Part shown: positions 43,799-51,733 of the stretch, in pieces
Layout: the number at the start of each line of letters is the position of its first letter
Numbering within the stretch: position 1 is the stretch's first letter
NCBI RefSeq assembly: GCF_013177695.1
Contig: NZ_WOEY01000077.1
Coordinates: forward strand, 1-64,000
Length of the DNA stretch: 64,000 nucleotides
DNA from: Paraburkholderia solitsugae
Lineage (GTDB): Bacteria > Pseudomonadota > Gammaproteobacteria > Burkholderiales > Burkholderiaceae
Direction: 5' to 3'
Translations under genes and position numbers: made by a program
The notes under the pieces: model-generated
What the model was told of the DNA's origin: nothing
Seen by the model: the letters and a program-made list of their open reading frames with translations, nothing else
The model's database searches: none

Positions 43799-44893
43799 TC
43801 ACATTTCGCCCGCATGGCGCGACGACTGGATCACCATCAGCAGGTCACCCGCTTCGATCGGACACGGCTCGTCTTCATAGAACGACAGCATACGCCCCGC
43901 GCGTATCAGCCCGACCACCACCGCGCCCGGCAGCGCATTGCTCCAGCGGCCGACTTCGAGTGCCGTCGCCGGACGTTCCACCAGATTGACACGGCCGCGC
44001 GACGACAGCAGATCGTTGACGAACGGCACGATGTAGTTGCTGCCCACCGCGTCGGCGAGCAGCAGCCCGCCGATCTTGGTCGACGAAACGATCACGTCCG
44101 CGCCGGCCTGGCGCAACTGGCGCTGATAGGTTTGCTCCTGAATCCGCACGACGATCTTCGTATCCGGCGCGACACTGCGCACGGTCAACGTCAGCAGGAT
44201 CGCGATGGCGTCGTCGTTGACGGCGATGATCACCGCTTTGGCGATGCGGACCTGCGCCTGCTGCAACAGGTCCTCACGCGACGGATCGCCGAGCAGGCCC
44301 GCCACACCCAACGCCGTGGCCGCTTCGAGCACCTCCTGTTGCGAATCGATGACGACGATCGATTCCGCGGCGAAGCCGCTTTCCAGCAGCTCGCGCACCG
44401 CGACCGAACCGCTCAAGCCATAGCCGCACACCACGACGTGATCGCGCAGTTGTTTTTGCAGGCGTTTCATGCGGAATTCCTCGATGACGCGTTGAATGAC
44501 GAACTGATAAGCGGTGCCCAGAAACACGAACCAGATGACGATACGGATCGGCACAATGAAGAACGCGTCGATGAGCCGCGCGCGGGCGGTGACCGGCACG
44601 ATGTCGCCATAACCGACGGTGGCGACGGTGACCATCGTGAAGTACATCAGATCGACGATGCCGAGCACCTTGCGGTGGGCGTCTTGCAGGCCGTCGCGAT
44701 CTAGATAGAGCACCGCGAAGGCGAGCACGCACAGGCCGAGCACGAGATAGAAACGCTGCAGCAGCACGCGCTGCGGCGACGCCGCGGGGCGCGTGAAGAG
44801 TGTGCGGGGGCGCGGCGCCTGCCAGGGCGTGCGGGCACGGCGCGGCAGGCGAAAGCGTGGCGGGCGTGGCTGCGGGTGTGGCTGATCAGACAC
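43799..44893 (-). CDS. 2TM potassium channel with cytoplasmic RCK (TrkA-N/TrkA-C) domains
   Basis: 364 residues from GTG 44893, which has GGAG 7 bases upstream; the frame continues to 45028 but without a ribosome site. The N-terminus is Pro/Arg-rich and cytoplasmic, TM1 at about 48-68, a pore with selectivity filter TVATVGYGD, and TM2 IVIWFVFLGTAYQFVI. The RCK domain has VVVCGYGLSGSVAVRELLESG and the TrkA_C part GRWSNALPGAVVVGLIRAGRMLS. The architecture is MthK/Kch-like, a ligand-gated K+ channel. It lies downstream of the Cys-rich periplasmic protein gene on the same strand. Confidence 0.9.
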   Translation of the reverse strand: MSDQPHPQPRPPRFRLPRRARTPWQAPRPRTLFTRPAASPQRVLLQRFYLVLGLCVLAFAVLYLDRDGLQDAHRKVLGIVDLMYFTMVTVATVGYGDIVPVTARARLIDAFFIVPIRIVIWFVFLGTAYQFVIQRVIEEFRMKRLQKQLRDHVVVCGYGLSGSVAVRELLESGFAAESIVVIDSQQEVLEAATALGVAGLLGDPSREDLLQQAQVRIAKAVIIAVNDDAIAILLTLTVRSVAPDTKIVVRIQEQTYQRQLRQAGADVIVSSTKIGGLLLADAVGSNYIVPFVNDLLSSRGRVNLVERPATALEVGRWSNALPGAVVVGLIRAGRMLSFYEDEPCPIEAGDLLMVIQSSRHAGEM

Positions 44894-45024
44894 GCGGCTA
44901 CTCCGGGAGTCGGGAACAAGCGATTCTACGACGCCCGGCGCGCCGTGGGGCCGGATCGGGAGCGCGGCTGCAGCGCAGGGGTTAGCGTGACCCACCGAAA
45001 AGCAGCGGCGCGCTGCCGCCACGT

Positions 45025-45306
45025 TCACTGCGAGGCGGCGTTGGCATCGTTAGCGTTGGCGTTGGCGTCGTTGGTGTCGCCCTTCTTGCCGCCATCGAAC
45101 ATCGCGCGGCACGCCGGAGTGAGTTCGTCGAGATGCCGCCTCATGCAGGCGATGATTTTTTCCCGGTTCGGAATGTCGACAATGCAGAAATGCAGCGCGT
45201 CCCGGCGGCAGGCCTTGGCCTGTTCGTCCCGGGTGGCCGCATTCGCTGCGGTGACGGCGCTGAGCGCGGCAAGGCTGGCGACGAGCAAGGCAGAGATTCG
45301 ATTCAT
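45025..45306 (-). CDS. Small secreted cysteine-rich repeat protein
   Basis: A 93-residue exported protein. The signal peptide (1-23, ends ANAA) precedes one Cys-rich unit with four Cys: QAKACRRDALHFCIVDIPNREKIIACMRRHLDELTPACRAMF. That pattern resembles the GLG1-type cysteine-rich repeat, as a single copy. The C-terminus is an Asn/Asp/Ala-rich tail with NDANAN repeats, visible in DNA as GTTGGC/GTTAGC repeats at 45045-45080. Function unknown. It lies between the channel and the protease genes on the same strand. Confidence 0.72.
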   Translation of the reverse strand: MNRISALLVASLAALSAVTAANAATRDEQAKACRRDALHFCIVDIPNREKIIACMRRHLDELTPACRAMFDGGKKGDTNDANANANDANAASQ

Positions 45307-45401
45307 GACTCGTTCCAGTATTGGAAAGGTCGGTATGAAGCTCTTCAGCCGAAAACGAACCCGATCAGTGCGCTTGCCGTACGGCTGGCCTGCTGCCGTG
45401 T

Positions 45402-46034
45402 CTAGCGTGCGATGCGGGTGAGCGTCATGCCACGCCCTGCGTAGAAACGCGCCATCGTTGCGAACGGCAGATACACATCCGCCTGGTGAGGCGCGATGCC
45501 CGACGGATTATGAAACCATACGCCATCGCGATCGCGCCCGTGCAGCAGGATCAGATGGCCGCCCTGGCGCTGATTCGGCCGTTCGGGGTGGCGAATCTCG
45601 GGGCTCACGGAGACGATCGCCAGTGTGTCGCCGTCGATGCGCACGGCGACCTCTTCGAGCGGCGCCTGCGGCAGCACCTCGACCTGAATGCCGAATGCCT
45701 CGCCGACCCAGCCGGCGAACGGCTGGTAGATCAAACCATCGACGCCGCCGTCATCGCGCAGCCGGTACACGCCGTGCCGCAGCGCGTCATCCAGCAGCGT
45801 GGCGCGCGGCGCATGGTCGATGTGCCAGTAATCGAGCGCGGATTCGAGGCAGGTCAGACCGCACAGGCGTTTGGCCCAGAACCGGTAACGCTGCGGGTCG
45901 GCAAAACCGCTGCGCTGCCAGTACGGGTCGTCGCACGGGTCACCCTGCTGTTCGACGATGTGGCGCACCCATGCAGGGCTGCCCCATTGCGTGTAGTACG
46001 GGACGTCGGTGTGGCGTAGCGTGGGTGGGTTCAT
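45402..46034 (-). CDS. C39-like cysteine peptidase family protein
   Basis: A 210-residue soluble protein of the Peptidase_C39_2 fold. The nucleophile is probably Cys in KRLCGLTCLESALDYW, with His in GGHLILLHG and Asp/Asn in WFHNPSG giving the papain-like triad. No signal peptide or ABC-transporter part is present, so it is not a bacteriocin exporter. The substrate is unknown. It is divergent from hipBA and shares the palindromic operator region at 46165-46207. Confidence 0.72.
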   Translation of the reverse strand: MNPPTLRHTDVPYYTQWGSPAWVRHIVEQQGDPCDDPYWQRSGFADPQRYRFWAKRLCGLTCLESALDYWHIDHAPRATLLDDALRHGVYRLRDDGGVDGLIYQPFAGWVGEAFGIQVEVLPQAPLEEVAVRIDGDTLAIVSVSPEIRHPERPNQRQGGHLILLHGRDRDGVWFHNPSGIAPHQADVYLPFATMARFYAGRGMTLTRIAR

Positions 46035-46164
46035 GAGTCGCGCGAAGTCGGTAGAAGATGTTTTTGCAGCATGCTACACGGCGATCCAGACAGGGCGCAG
46101 GCAGATGCACTTTATGCGTCATGCAAATAATGTGCATTTATTCGCCAGACAGATATTTTGCAAA

Positions 46165-46207
46165 TATGCGTCACACGAATATTTGACAAATATTCGTGTG
46201 ACGCATA
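46165..46207. promoter_or_regulatory. 43-bp perfect palindrome, hipBA operator
   Basis: Two perfectly complementary 20-bp arms (containing CGTCACACGAATATTT and AAATATTCGTGTGACG) are separated by GAC. It lies 34 bp upstream of the hipB start in the divergent hipBA/C39-like region. HipB-type antitoxins autoregulate by binding such palindromes. A perfect -35 box sits in its centre. Confidence 0.85.
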
Positions 46208-46211
46208 AAGT
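46183..46211 (+). promoter_or_regulatory. hipBA promoter candidate
   Basis: The -35 box TTGACA (46183-46188) spans the palindrome centre. The -10 box TAAAGT (46206-46211, 4 of 6 matches) follows after 17 bp. The predicted transcript begins about 20 nt before hipB. Confidence 0.6.
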
Positions 46212-46240
46212 GCATTTATTCGTCTCACGGATAATTTGCC

Positions 46241-46495
46241 ATGATCCACCTCGTCGCCACGCCAGACCAGATGGGCCAGTTGCTTGCCGCCGGTCGGCGC
46301 CAGGCCGGCCTCACCCAAGCCGAAGCCGCCGCGCGCATCGGCGTCAGCCAGAGCCGCATCTCGGCGCTGGAAACTGACGCCACCGCCCTCACCCTCGCAC
46401 AATTGCTCGCGCTGTGCGGCACCTACGGCCTGCAACTGCAGGTACGCGACAAGAACCAGCCGGTGCCTGAGCCGGCGCCTTTGATCGAGTGGTAA
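46241..46495 (+). CDS. hipB: HipB-type XRE antitoxin
   Basis: An 84-residue protein with a Cro/CI helix-turn-helix (about residues 10-66: LLAAGRRQAGLTQAEAAARIGVSQSRISALETD and LTLAQLLALCGTYGLQLQV). The C-terminus ends PLIEW; HipB tails often end in a hydrophobic residue that inserts into a partner. It is 2 bp upstream of hipA. It should neutralise HipA and repress its own promoter at the upstream palindrome. Confidence 0.88.
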   Translation: MIHLVATPDQMGQLLAAGRRQAGLTQAEAAARIGVSQSRISALETDATALTLAQLLALCGTYGLQLQVRDKNQPVPEPAPLIEW

Positions 46496-46497
46496 GC

Positions 46498-47838
46498 ATG
46501 GGCCGCCAAACTCATTCGCGGGCGCTTTCGGTGTGGGCCAACGGCGAGCGCATCGGCGTCTGGCGCCTTCCCACCCGCGGCCCCATGGAGTTCGCTTACG
46601 ATCCCGCGTGGGTCGCCTCGCCCGCGGGCCGCCCGCTTTCGCTCTCGATGCCGTTCACACCGAGCAATGAGGCGCACAAAGGCTCGCGGGTGCTCAACTA
46701 CTTCGACAATCTGCTACCCGACAGCGAGGCGATCAGAAAGCGCATCGCCCAGCGCTACCAGACCGACACGCTCGATGCGTTCGACCTGCTGCAAGCCATC
46801 GGCCGCGATTGCGTGGGCGCCGTCCAGTTGCTCGCCGTTGACGACGCGCCGGCCGGCGTCGAACGCATCGAAGGCACGCCGCTCTCCGACAGCGAGATCG
46901 AGACCATGCTGGCGCGCACCGTCAGCAATCCCGCCCCCGGCTCACCCGGCGAAGCAGACGATTTCCGCATCTCGCTCGCCGGCGCGCAGGAGAAGACCGC
47001 CCTGCTGTGGCACGACGGCAAGTGGCAACGCCCGCATGGCGCCACGCCCACCACACACATTTTCAAGCTGCCGCTCGGACTAGTCGGCAACAAGCTTGCC
47101 GACCTCAGCACCTCGGTCGAAAACGAATGGCTGTGTCTGCGGATCCTGCGCGCCTATGGCCTGCCGGTGGCCAACGCCGAGATCATGACCTTCGGCAAGC
47201 AGCGGGTGCTGAGCGTCGAGCGCTTCGACCGGCAACTGCATTCAGGCGGGCAATGGCTACTGCGCCTGCCGCAAGAAGACTTCTGCCAGGTGTATGGCGT
47301 ACCGTCGCATCGCAAGTATGAAAACGAAGGCGGCCCGGGCGTGCTGGACCTCGCGCGGATTCTCCAGCAATCGGTGTCGGCGCAACAGGACATCGAGACG
47401 CTGCTGGCCAGTCAGATCCTGTTCTGGATGCTGGCGGCGCCGGACGGCCACGCCAAAAACTTCAGCATTCGCCTGCTGGCGGGCGGCCAGTACCGCCTGA
47501 CGCCGCTTTACGACGTGATGTCGATCTGGCCGGTGGAAGGCAACGGCCCGAACCAATGGTCATGGTTCAAGGCCAGGCTCGCCATGGCGATGTGGTCGCG
47601 CAGCAAACACGACGCCTTCCGCGACGTGCAGCGGCGCCACTTCAACACCATGGCGCTGAGGTGCTCGCACGGCGCGAACGCCGAGCCGTTGATCCAGAGG
47701 CTGATCGAACAGACGCCGGCGGTCATCGCGCGGGTCTCGGCCGAATTGCCCGAGCGATTTCCCGCCAAGGTCGCCGAGCGGATTTTCAAAGGCCTGAAAA
47801 GCTCGGCGGCCAAGCTCGACACCATGCCGCCGGCATAA
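46498..47838 (+). CDS. hipA: HipA-type serine/threonine kinase toxin
   Basis: A 446-residue kinase. The N-subdomain is VWANGERIGVWRLPTRGPMEFAY. The phospho-loop Ser lies in FRISLAGAQEKTALL, matching the E. coli HipA autophosphorylation region. The nucleotide-binding part is ATPTTHIFKLPLG. The catalytic loop is APDGHAKNFS and the metal-binding Asp is in LYDVMS. All expected catalytic residues appear intact, so it should be an active kinase of the GltX-phosphorylating, persistence-linked type. The ATG at 46498 is preferred; a GTG at 46489 is in frame but inside hipB. Confidence 0.92.
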   Translation: MGRQTHSRALSVWANGERIGVWRLPTRGPMEFAYDPAWVASPAGRPLSLSMPFTPSNEAHKGSRVLNYFDNLLPDSEAIRKRIAQRYQTDTLDAFDLLQAIGRDCVGAVQLLAVDDAPAGVERIEGTPLSDSEIETMLARTVSNPAPGSPGEADDFRISLAGAQEKTALLWHDGKWQRPHGATPTTHIFKLPLGLVGNKLADLSTSVENEWLCLRILRAYGLPVANAEIMTFGKQRVLSVERFDRQLHSGGQWLLRLPQEDFCQVYGVPSHRKYENEGGPGVLDLARILQQSVSAQQDIETLLASQILFWMLAAPDGHAKNFSIRLLAGGQYRLTPLYDVMSIWPVEGNGPNQWSWFKARLAMAMWSRSKHDAFRDVQRRHFNTMALRCSHGANAEPLIQRLIEQTPAVIARVSAELPERFPAKVAERIFKGLKSSAAKLDTMPPA

Positions 47839-48133
47839 CGCCGCGGGAAGAAATTACCGGCCAAACCTATTTCTCTACAGACGCGCGCGGTTTCATCGGT
47901 AAAATAGATTCAATGCTAAATGCATCAATAGATCATCGAATGTGTCGGTTCGCACCTCGCACTGGCGGACCCAACCGCGGTCATACAAAAACACGGACCG
48001 CGATATTTTGTACTGTACATTTGCTGTCCCCTGCGTCGCCGCGTCGATGCGCATCCAATGTGCATGGCCGCGCTGCGCGTGCCGTAACGTACGCTCCACA
48101 GCCACCCTTCAAGAAGGAAGATCTTCACGCAGT
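47839..48133. other. Intergenic region upstream of the BetR-domain gene
   Basis: About 295 bp with no convincing gene. The first 100 bp is AT-rich (around AAAATAGATTCAATGCTAAATG, 47900-47925) and may carry the promoter of the downstream regulator. The in-frame N-terminal extension of that gene here has no domain features. Confidence 0.4.
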
Positions 48134-48988
48134 ATGACCAACGAAACACACTCACCTGACGCCATCGCCGTCGCCGAGCGCGTGCGCGAGTTGATGAGCC
48201 GGCATGGAATCGGCAAACGCCAGCAAACCACTGAGCTGTGCCGCATCCTCGATCTGAGTTTTTCGCAGGGACACCGCAAGCTGCGCGGCAACAGCCCGTG
48301 GACCCTCTCGCAGATCAAGAAGGTCGCCGAGGTGTTCGGCGAACCTGCCGCTCAGCTATTCGGCGCACAGTCGCTCGATCCGGGCATGGTCGGCGCCATC
48401 GCCCAGGAGGCGGTGTTCTGCATTGGCGCGATCGAGCTGGCTTGCACCGCATGGGTCGGCGCCGCGCTCGAACCAGGCAGCCGTCCGGAATTTGTCGCGT
48501 ACTCGAAGCTCGGTCAATGGCGCGTTGCGCGTCACGACGGCACGCTTTACCAAAGCGCGTACGAAGTCCACAAGATCGAGATCTATCCGCGCCGCGCTGA
48601 AACCGACAAGCCGACCATCGCCGTGGTCGACGACGACCAGGCCTCCGCCGACAATCTGCGCGACTATCTCGAGCGCAGCGGTTTCACGGCGGTGGCGATC
48701 TACGGCCTCGCGGCGTTTGCCGAACAACTGCAAACGCAGATCTTCGACGGCATCGTGATCGACTGGCTGTTCGGCGCGCAGACCTCGGCGGCGGCGATCC
48801 GCGCGGTGCGGGCCTCGGAGAATCCGGACGCGCCGATTTTCGTGCTGACCGGCGAATTGCTCACCGGCAAGGCCAGCGAATCGGAGATCAGCGAGGTCAT
48901 CCGCAATTACGACGTCGCGTGCTATGAAAAGCCCGCGCGTATGGCGATCCTGGTCGCCGATCTGTCCAAGCGCCTCAACCGGCCTTGA
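48134..48988 (+). CDS. BetR-type helix-turn-helix protein with C-terminal receiver domain
   Basis: A 284-residue protein. The N-terminal BetR HTH (about 8-75: AVAERVRELMSRHGIGKRQQTTELCRILDLSFSQGHRKLRG) is followed by a middle region (about 90-150) with two Cys (FCIGAIELACTAW). The C-terminal receiver (about 157-280) has TIAVVDDDQAS, phospho-Asp in GIVIDWLFG, Thr in FVLTGEL and Lys in CYEKPAR. The order HTH-then-receiver is reversed from common response regulators. ATG 48134 has AAGAAGGA upstream. It converges on a hybrid histidine kinase, its likely partner. Confidence 0.82.
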   Translation: MTNETHSPDAIAVAERVRELMSRHGIGKRQQTTELCRILDLSFSQGHRKLRGNSPWTLSQIKKVAEVFGEPAAQLFGAQSLDPGMVGAIAQEAVFCIGAIELACTAWVGAALEPGSRPEFVAYSKLGQWRVARHDGTLYQSAYEVHKIEIYPRRAETDKPTIAVVDDDQASADNLRDYLERSGFTAVAIYGLAAFAEQLQTQIFDGIVIDWLFGAQTSAAAIRAVRASENPDAPIFVLTGELLTGKASESEISEVIRNYDVACYEKPARMAILVADLSKRLNRP

Positions 48989-49006
48989 TGCCGGCATGCG
49001 CCGGCA
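48989..49006. terminator. Short hairpin between convergent signalling genes
   Basis: Perfect 7-bp arms TGCCGGC and GCCGGCA with an ATGC loop, starting at the stop codon of the BetR-receiver gene. There is no T-tract, so any termination would be weak. Confidence 0.35.
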
Positions 49007-49068
49007 AGCAGTTGAAGGTGTGTGCTCAGGTTGAGTCCTCCTCCATCTGCGTTTGCTCAGGTGTCACG

Positions 49069-50898
49069 TCACACCGTATGCCGCGAAGCCAAAGCACGCT
49101 GCAACGCACTGCGCAGTTCCTCGTAATGTACTGGCTTTAATAACGCGTCGAAAAACGGCGCCGAGCCGGCTTCTCCCCCGTCCCCTCCCGCACTGCCCAC
49201 ACTATCCGCCTGCGGCGCATACGCGCTCACCACGATCACCGGGACACCCGACGACGGCCCCCCCCGTGCCGCGAAATCCGCGAGGAACGTATAACCGTCG
49301 CGATCCGGCATATGCAGATCGAGCAACACCACGTCACAGCGACGCGCGTCGAGCCACGCGAGCGCATCGTCGGCATTGGAGACCGCGTGCGTGTCGAAAT
49401 CCATGTGCGCGATCATTTCGCTGAGCGACTCGCGAATCAGGCGGTTGTCGTCGACGATCAGCACGCACGGACGCGCGCCGCCAGGTTCGGCATGCGCCGC
49501 CACGCCGGACGGCGCGGTTGCCGCGACCTGCGTGACCGGGATCGTCACGGTAAAGGTGGTGCCCTCGCCCACCGTGCTCGCCACCTCGACGGTGCCGCCG
49601 AACAGCCTGACCAGCCCCTGCACGATCGTGAGTCCCATCCCCGCCCCCTCGAAGCGGCGCGTGCGCGACGCGTCCAGTTGCGTGAACTCCTGGAAGATCA
49701 GGGGAATCTGCGCGTGCGGCACACCCGGTCCCGTATCGCTGACGACGAAGATCAGCACCGCTGGCCGCTGCCTCAGTTGCACGCGCACCGCGCCGGTTTC
49801 GGTGTAACGGATCGCGTTGGTGACCAGGTTGTTGACGATCTGGCGAATCCGGTGTGGATCGGAATCGACGAGGCCGTTCATGCCGCTCGCCTCGCTTTCC
49901 AGCTTGAGGCCGCGCGAGGCGGCCGACATCGCGTGTTCGTCGACGATCGACGCCAGCAGTTCGCGCGGCTCGAAATGCTCGTGACGCAGTTCGAGCTTGC
50001 CGGCGCCGAGGCGTGCGTAGTCGGTCAGGTCTTTCATCTGTGCTTCCAGATGGCGGCCTGCGGTTTCGAGCCGTTGAATGACCTTGCGATCGGCCTCGGA
50101 GTGATAGTTGAAACCCAGCAATTCGATTGATGACACGATCGCATGCAAGGGCGTGCGCAGTTCGTGGCTGATCATGCCGAGAAACGCGTCCTTCGCGAGA
50201 CTCGCCTCGCGCGCCGCCTGGCTCGCCTGGTGCTCCGCTTCGAGCGCCGCGTGCTGCTGATGCATCAGACGGGTGCGGCGCCGGCCGTTGAACACCAGCA
50301 ACGTGGTCGCGGCCGCCGACAATAACAGCAGCAGCAGGCCGCCCGCGAACAGCATGCGGCGCTTGTCGATGAAATCGCGGTTCATCGCCTCACGGTCGGC
50401 CACGTCGGCGAAACGGCGGCTCAACGCGAGATCGTTGACCTCATTCCAATGCTGGCGCAACTCCTCGACGATCTGATTGGCGCGACTGCGGTCCTTCGGC
50501 AAGGCATCCACCTCAGGCTGAATCTCGCCCAGCACATGATCGATCGACTGGATCTCGTCCATTTGCCGTTGCATCAACGCGAGCTGCGTGGTCAGCCGGC
50601 GCGTCGATCCAGCCATCACATGCAGCTTTGATTGCAGCAACTGGTAGCGCAGCATGAGCCGCGGGTAGTCGTCGTCGACGCCGGATTGATACAGCAGCAA
50701 CTGGTTCTCGAAACGCGCGTAGGCAATCTGCAGTTGCGCGGCGTCCCAGTAGAAGCCGTCGTACTGGCCGGTCAGCTGTTCGGTGGTGCGCGGATTGAGC
50801 AGGTTCGCGTACAACAGATAGCCGATTGCGCCGGCCGGCGCCGCGAGCGCGGTCAGCCAGATCAGCACGTAGAGGACACGACGCCAGGGGCGGCGCAT
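49069..50898 (-). CDS. Hybrid sensor histidine kinase
   Basis: About 609 residues from ATG 50898, which overlaps the upstream stop as TAATG; an ATG at 50928 would add 10 residues. TM1 at about 10-32, a periplasmic helical sensor of about 150 residues, TM2 at about 184-203, a short coiled coil, HisKA with ISHELRTPLHAIV (His about 245), HATPase_c with NLVTNAIRYTETG, DTGPGVP and GAGMGLTIV, and a C-terminal receiver with CVLIVDDN, Asp in VVLLDLHMPDRDGY and Lys in LLKPVHY. No HPt protein is nearby. It is translationally coupled to the periplasmic molybdopterin-fold protein, a probable input partner. Confidence 0.9.
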   Translation of the reverse strand: MRRPWRRVLYVLIWLTALAAPAGAIGYLLYANLLNPRTTEQLTGQYDGFYWDAAQLQIAYARFENQLLLYQSGVDDDYPRLMLRYQLLQSKLHVMAGSTRRLTTQLALMQRQMDEIQSIDHVLGEIQPEVDALPKDRSRANQIVEELRQHWNEVNDLALSRRFADVADREAMNRDFIDKRRMLFAGGLLLLLLSAAATTLLVFNGRRRTRLMHQQHAALEAEHQASQAAREASLAKDAFLGMISHELRTPLHAIVSSIELLGFNYHSEADRKVIQRLETAGRHLEAQMKDLTDYARLGAGKLELRHEHFEPRELLASIVDEHAMSAASRGLKLESEASGMNGLVDSDPHRIRQIVNNLVTNAIRYTETGAVRVQLRQRPAVLIFVVSDTGPGVPHAQIPLIFQEFTQLDASRTRRFEGAGMGLTIVQGLVRLFGGTVEVASTVGEGTTFTVTIPVTQVAATAPSGVAAHAEPGGARPCVLIVDDNRLIRESLSEMIAHMDFDTHAVSNADDALAWLDARRCDVVLLDLHMPDRDGYTFLADFAARGGPSSGVPVIVVSAYAPQADSVGSAGGDGGEAGSAPFFDALLKPVHYEELRSALQRALASRHTV

Positions 50899-51446
50899 TA
50901 TTTGACGATGAGTGCCTTGATCTGCCATACGAATTTCGAGTCGCCCGCCGCGCCCATCAGTTCATCGGGGAATGCGTCGCGCGGATAGATAAGAAACAGC
51001 GGCCCGAAGTCGCTGATCTTCAGGCGCCGGCCGTTCATGCTGTAGGCAACGACCACGCCGTAGCGATCGCAGTCCGACACCGGAATGGTGTAGGTATAGT
51101 CGTCGAGCGTATGGATCTCGATTGCGCTGCCGGATGCGCCGACTGTCTTCAGGATATCCGCGAGCAGCGGTCCTGTGAAGGTGGAGCGCGGTGTCCAGGT
51201 GGTGGCCGTCGTAATCGAATGGACCGGCAGCGCGAGCAGTTGTGCCTCGGTGAAGTGATACAGCTGATGCGCCGCATCGTTGGTCTTGCTGATTTTGCCC
51301 TTCACGTCGAGCGATAACGGCAGCGACTCTGTCTGCGCCTGTGCCTGCATGCTCCACGCGGCGAGGGCGAGGAGCAGCACCAGCCCCCACCATACGCCCC
51401 TGACCACACCCGTCCTGCCATCCATCGCTGCGCTCACCTTGGTCAT
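50898..51446 (-). CDS. Periplasmic molybdopterin-binding-fold protein lacking the Mo-ligand Cys
   Basis: A 182-residue exported protein. The signal peptide (about 1-38) ends SMQAQAQTES. The mature domain follows the oxidoreductase molybdopterin-binding fold: LPLSLDVKGKI, HFTEAQLLALPVHSITTATTWTPRSTFTGPLLADILKTVG, LDDYTYTIPVSD and GPLFLIYPRD. Where sulfite-oxidase-type enzymes have the Cys Mo ligand, this one has ITTATTW, so it is probably not catalytic. The only mature Cys is in SDCDRYG. It is the first gene of an operon with the hybrid kinase (TAATG coupling), suggesting a periplasmic ligand-sensing role. Confidence 0.8.
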   Translation of the reverse strand: MTKVSAAMDGRTGVVRGVWWGLVLLLALAAWSMQAQAQTESLPLSLDVKGKISKTNDAAHQLYHFTEAQLLALPVHSITTATTWTPRSTFTGPLLADILKTVGASGSAIEIHTLDDYTYTIPVSDCDRYGVVVAYSMNGRRLKISDFGPLFLIYPRDAFPDELMGAAGDSKFVWQIKALIVK

Positions 51447-51733
51447 TTGTTTGGTTTTTCCCGTCGTTTGTTATTTTTACGGGCGGCTCCACGCTGCGCC
51501 GGCTCAACCTGCCAGCGAACCTGCAGCGCCCGTTTCCCGCCGCGGCGGTGGTCTTGGCGACACGTCCCGTCCGGCAACGCGCGTCACCCCGACGCGCGAT
51601 CGTTGAACCGCATGCATAATATCGCCAAATTTCTTTGTCTCAAAAACGGGGACCCGCCGCTGCGCTGCGCCGCGCGCTACGCTCCGTCTATGGGACACCT
51701 GCCCTACACGCGCAACGCGACGCCCTACGAGTC

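Larger units (their letters stand above)
46133..46222. repeat. Iterated words around the hipBA operator
   Basis: TGCATTTATTCG occurs at 46133-46144 and 46211-46222. TGCACTTTATGCGT (about 46106-46119) is the reverse complement of ACGCATAAAGTGCA (46201-46214). These flank and overlap the 43-bp palindrome and suggest several binding sites for one protein. Confidence 0.75.

Noticed and set aside
46489..46497. GTG 46489 as the hipA start
   Set aside because: It lies inside hipB, and the ATG 2 bp after the hipB stop gives the normal HipA N-terminus.
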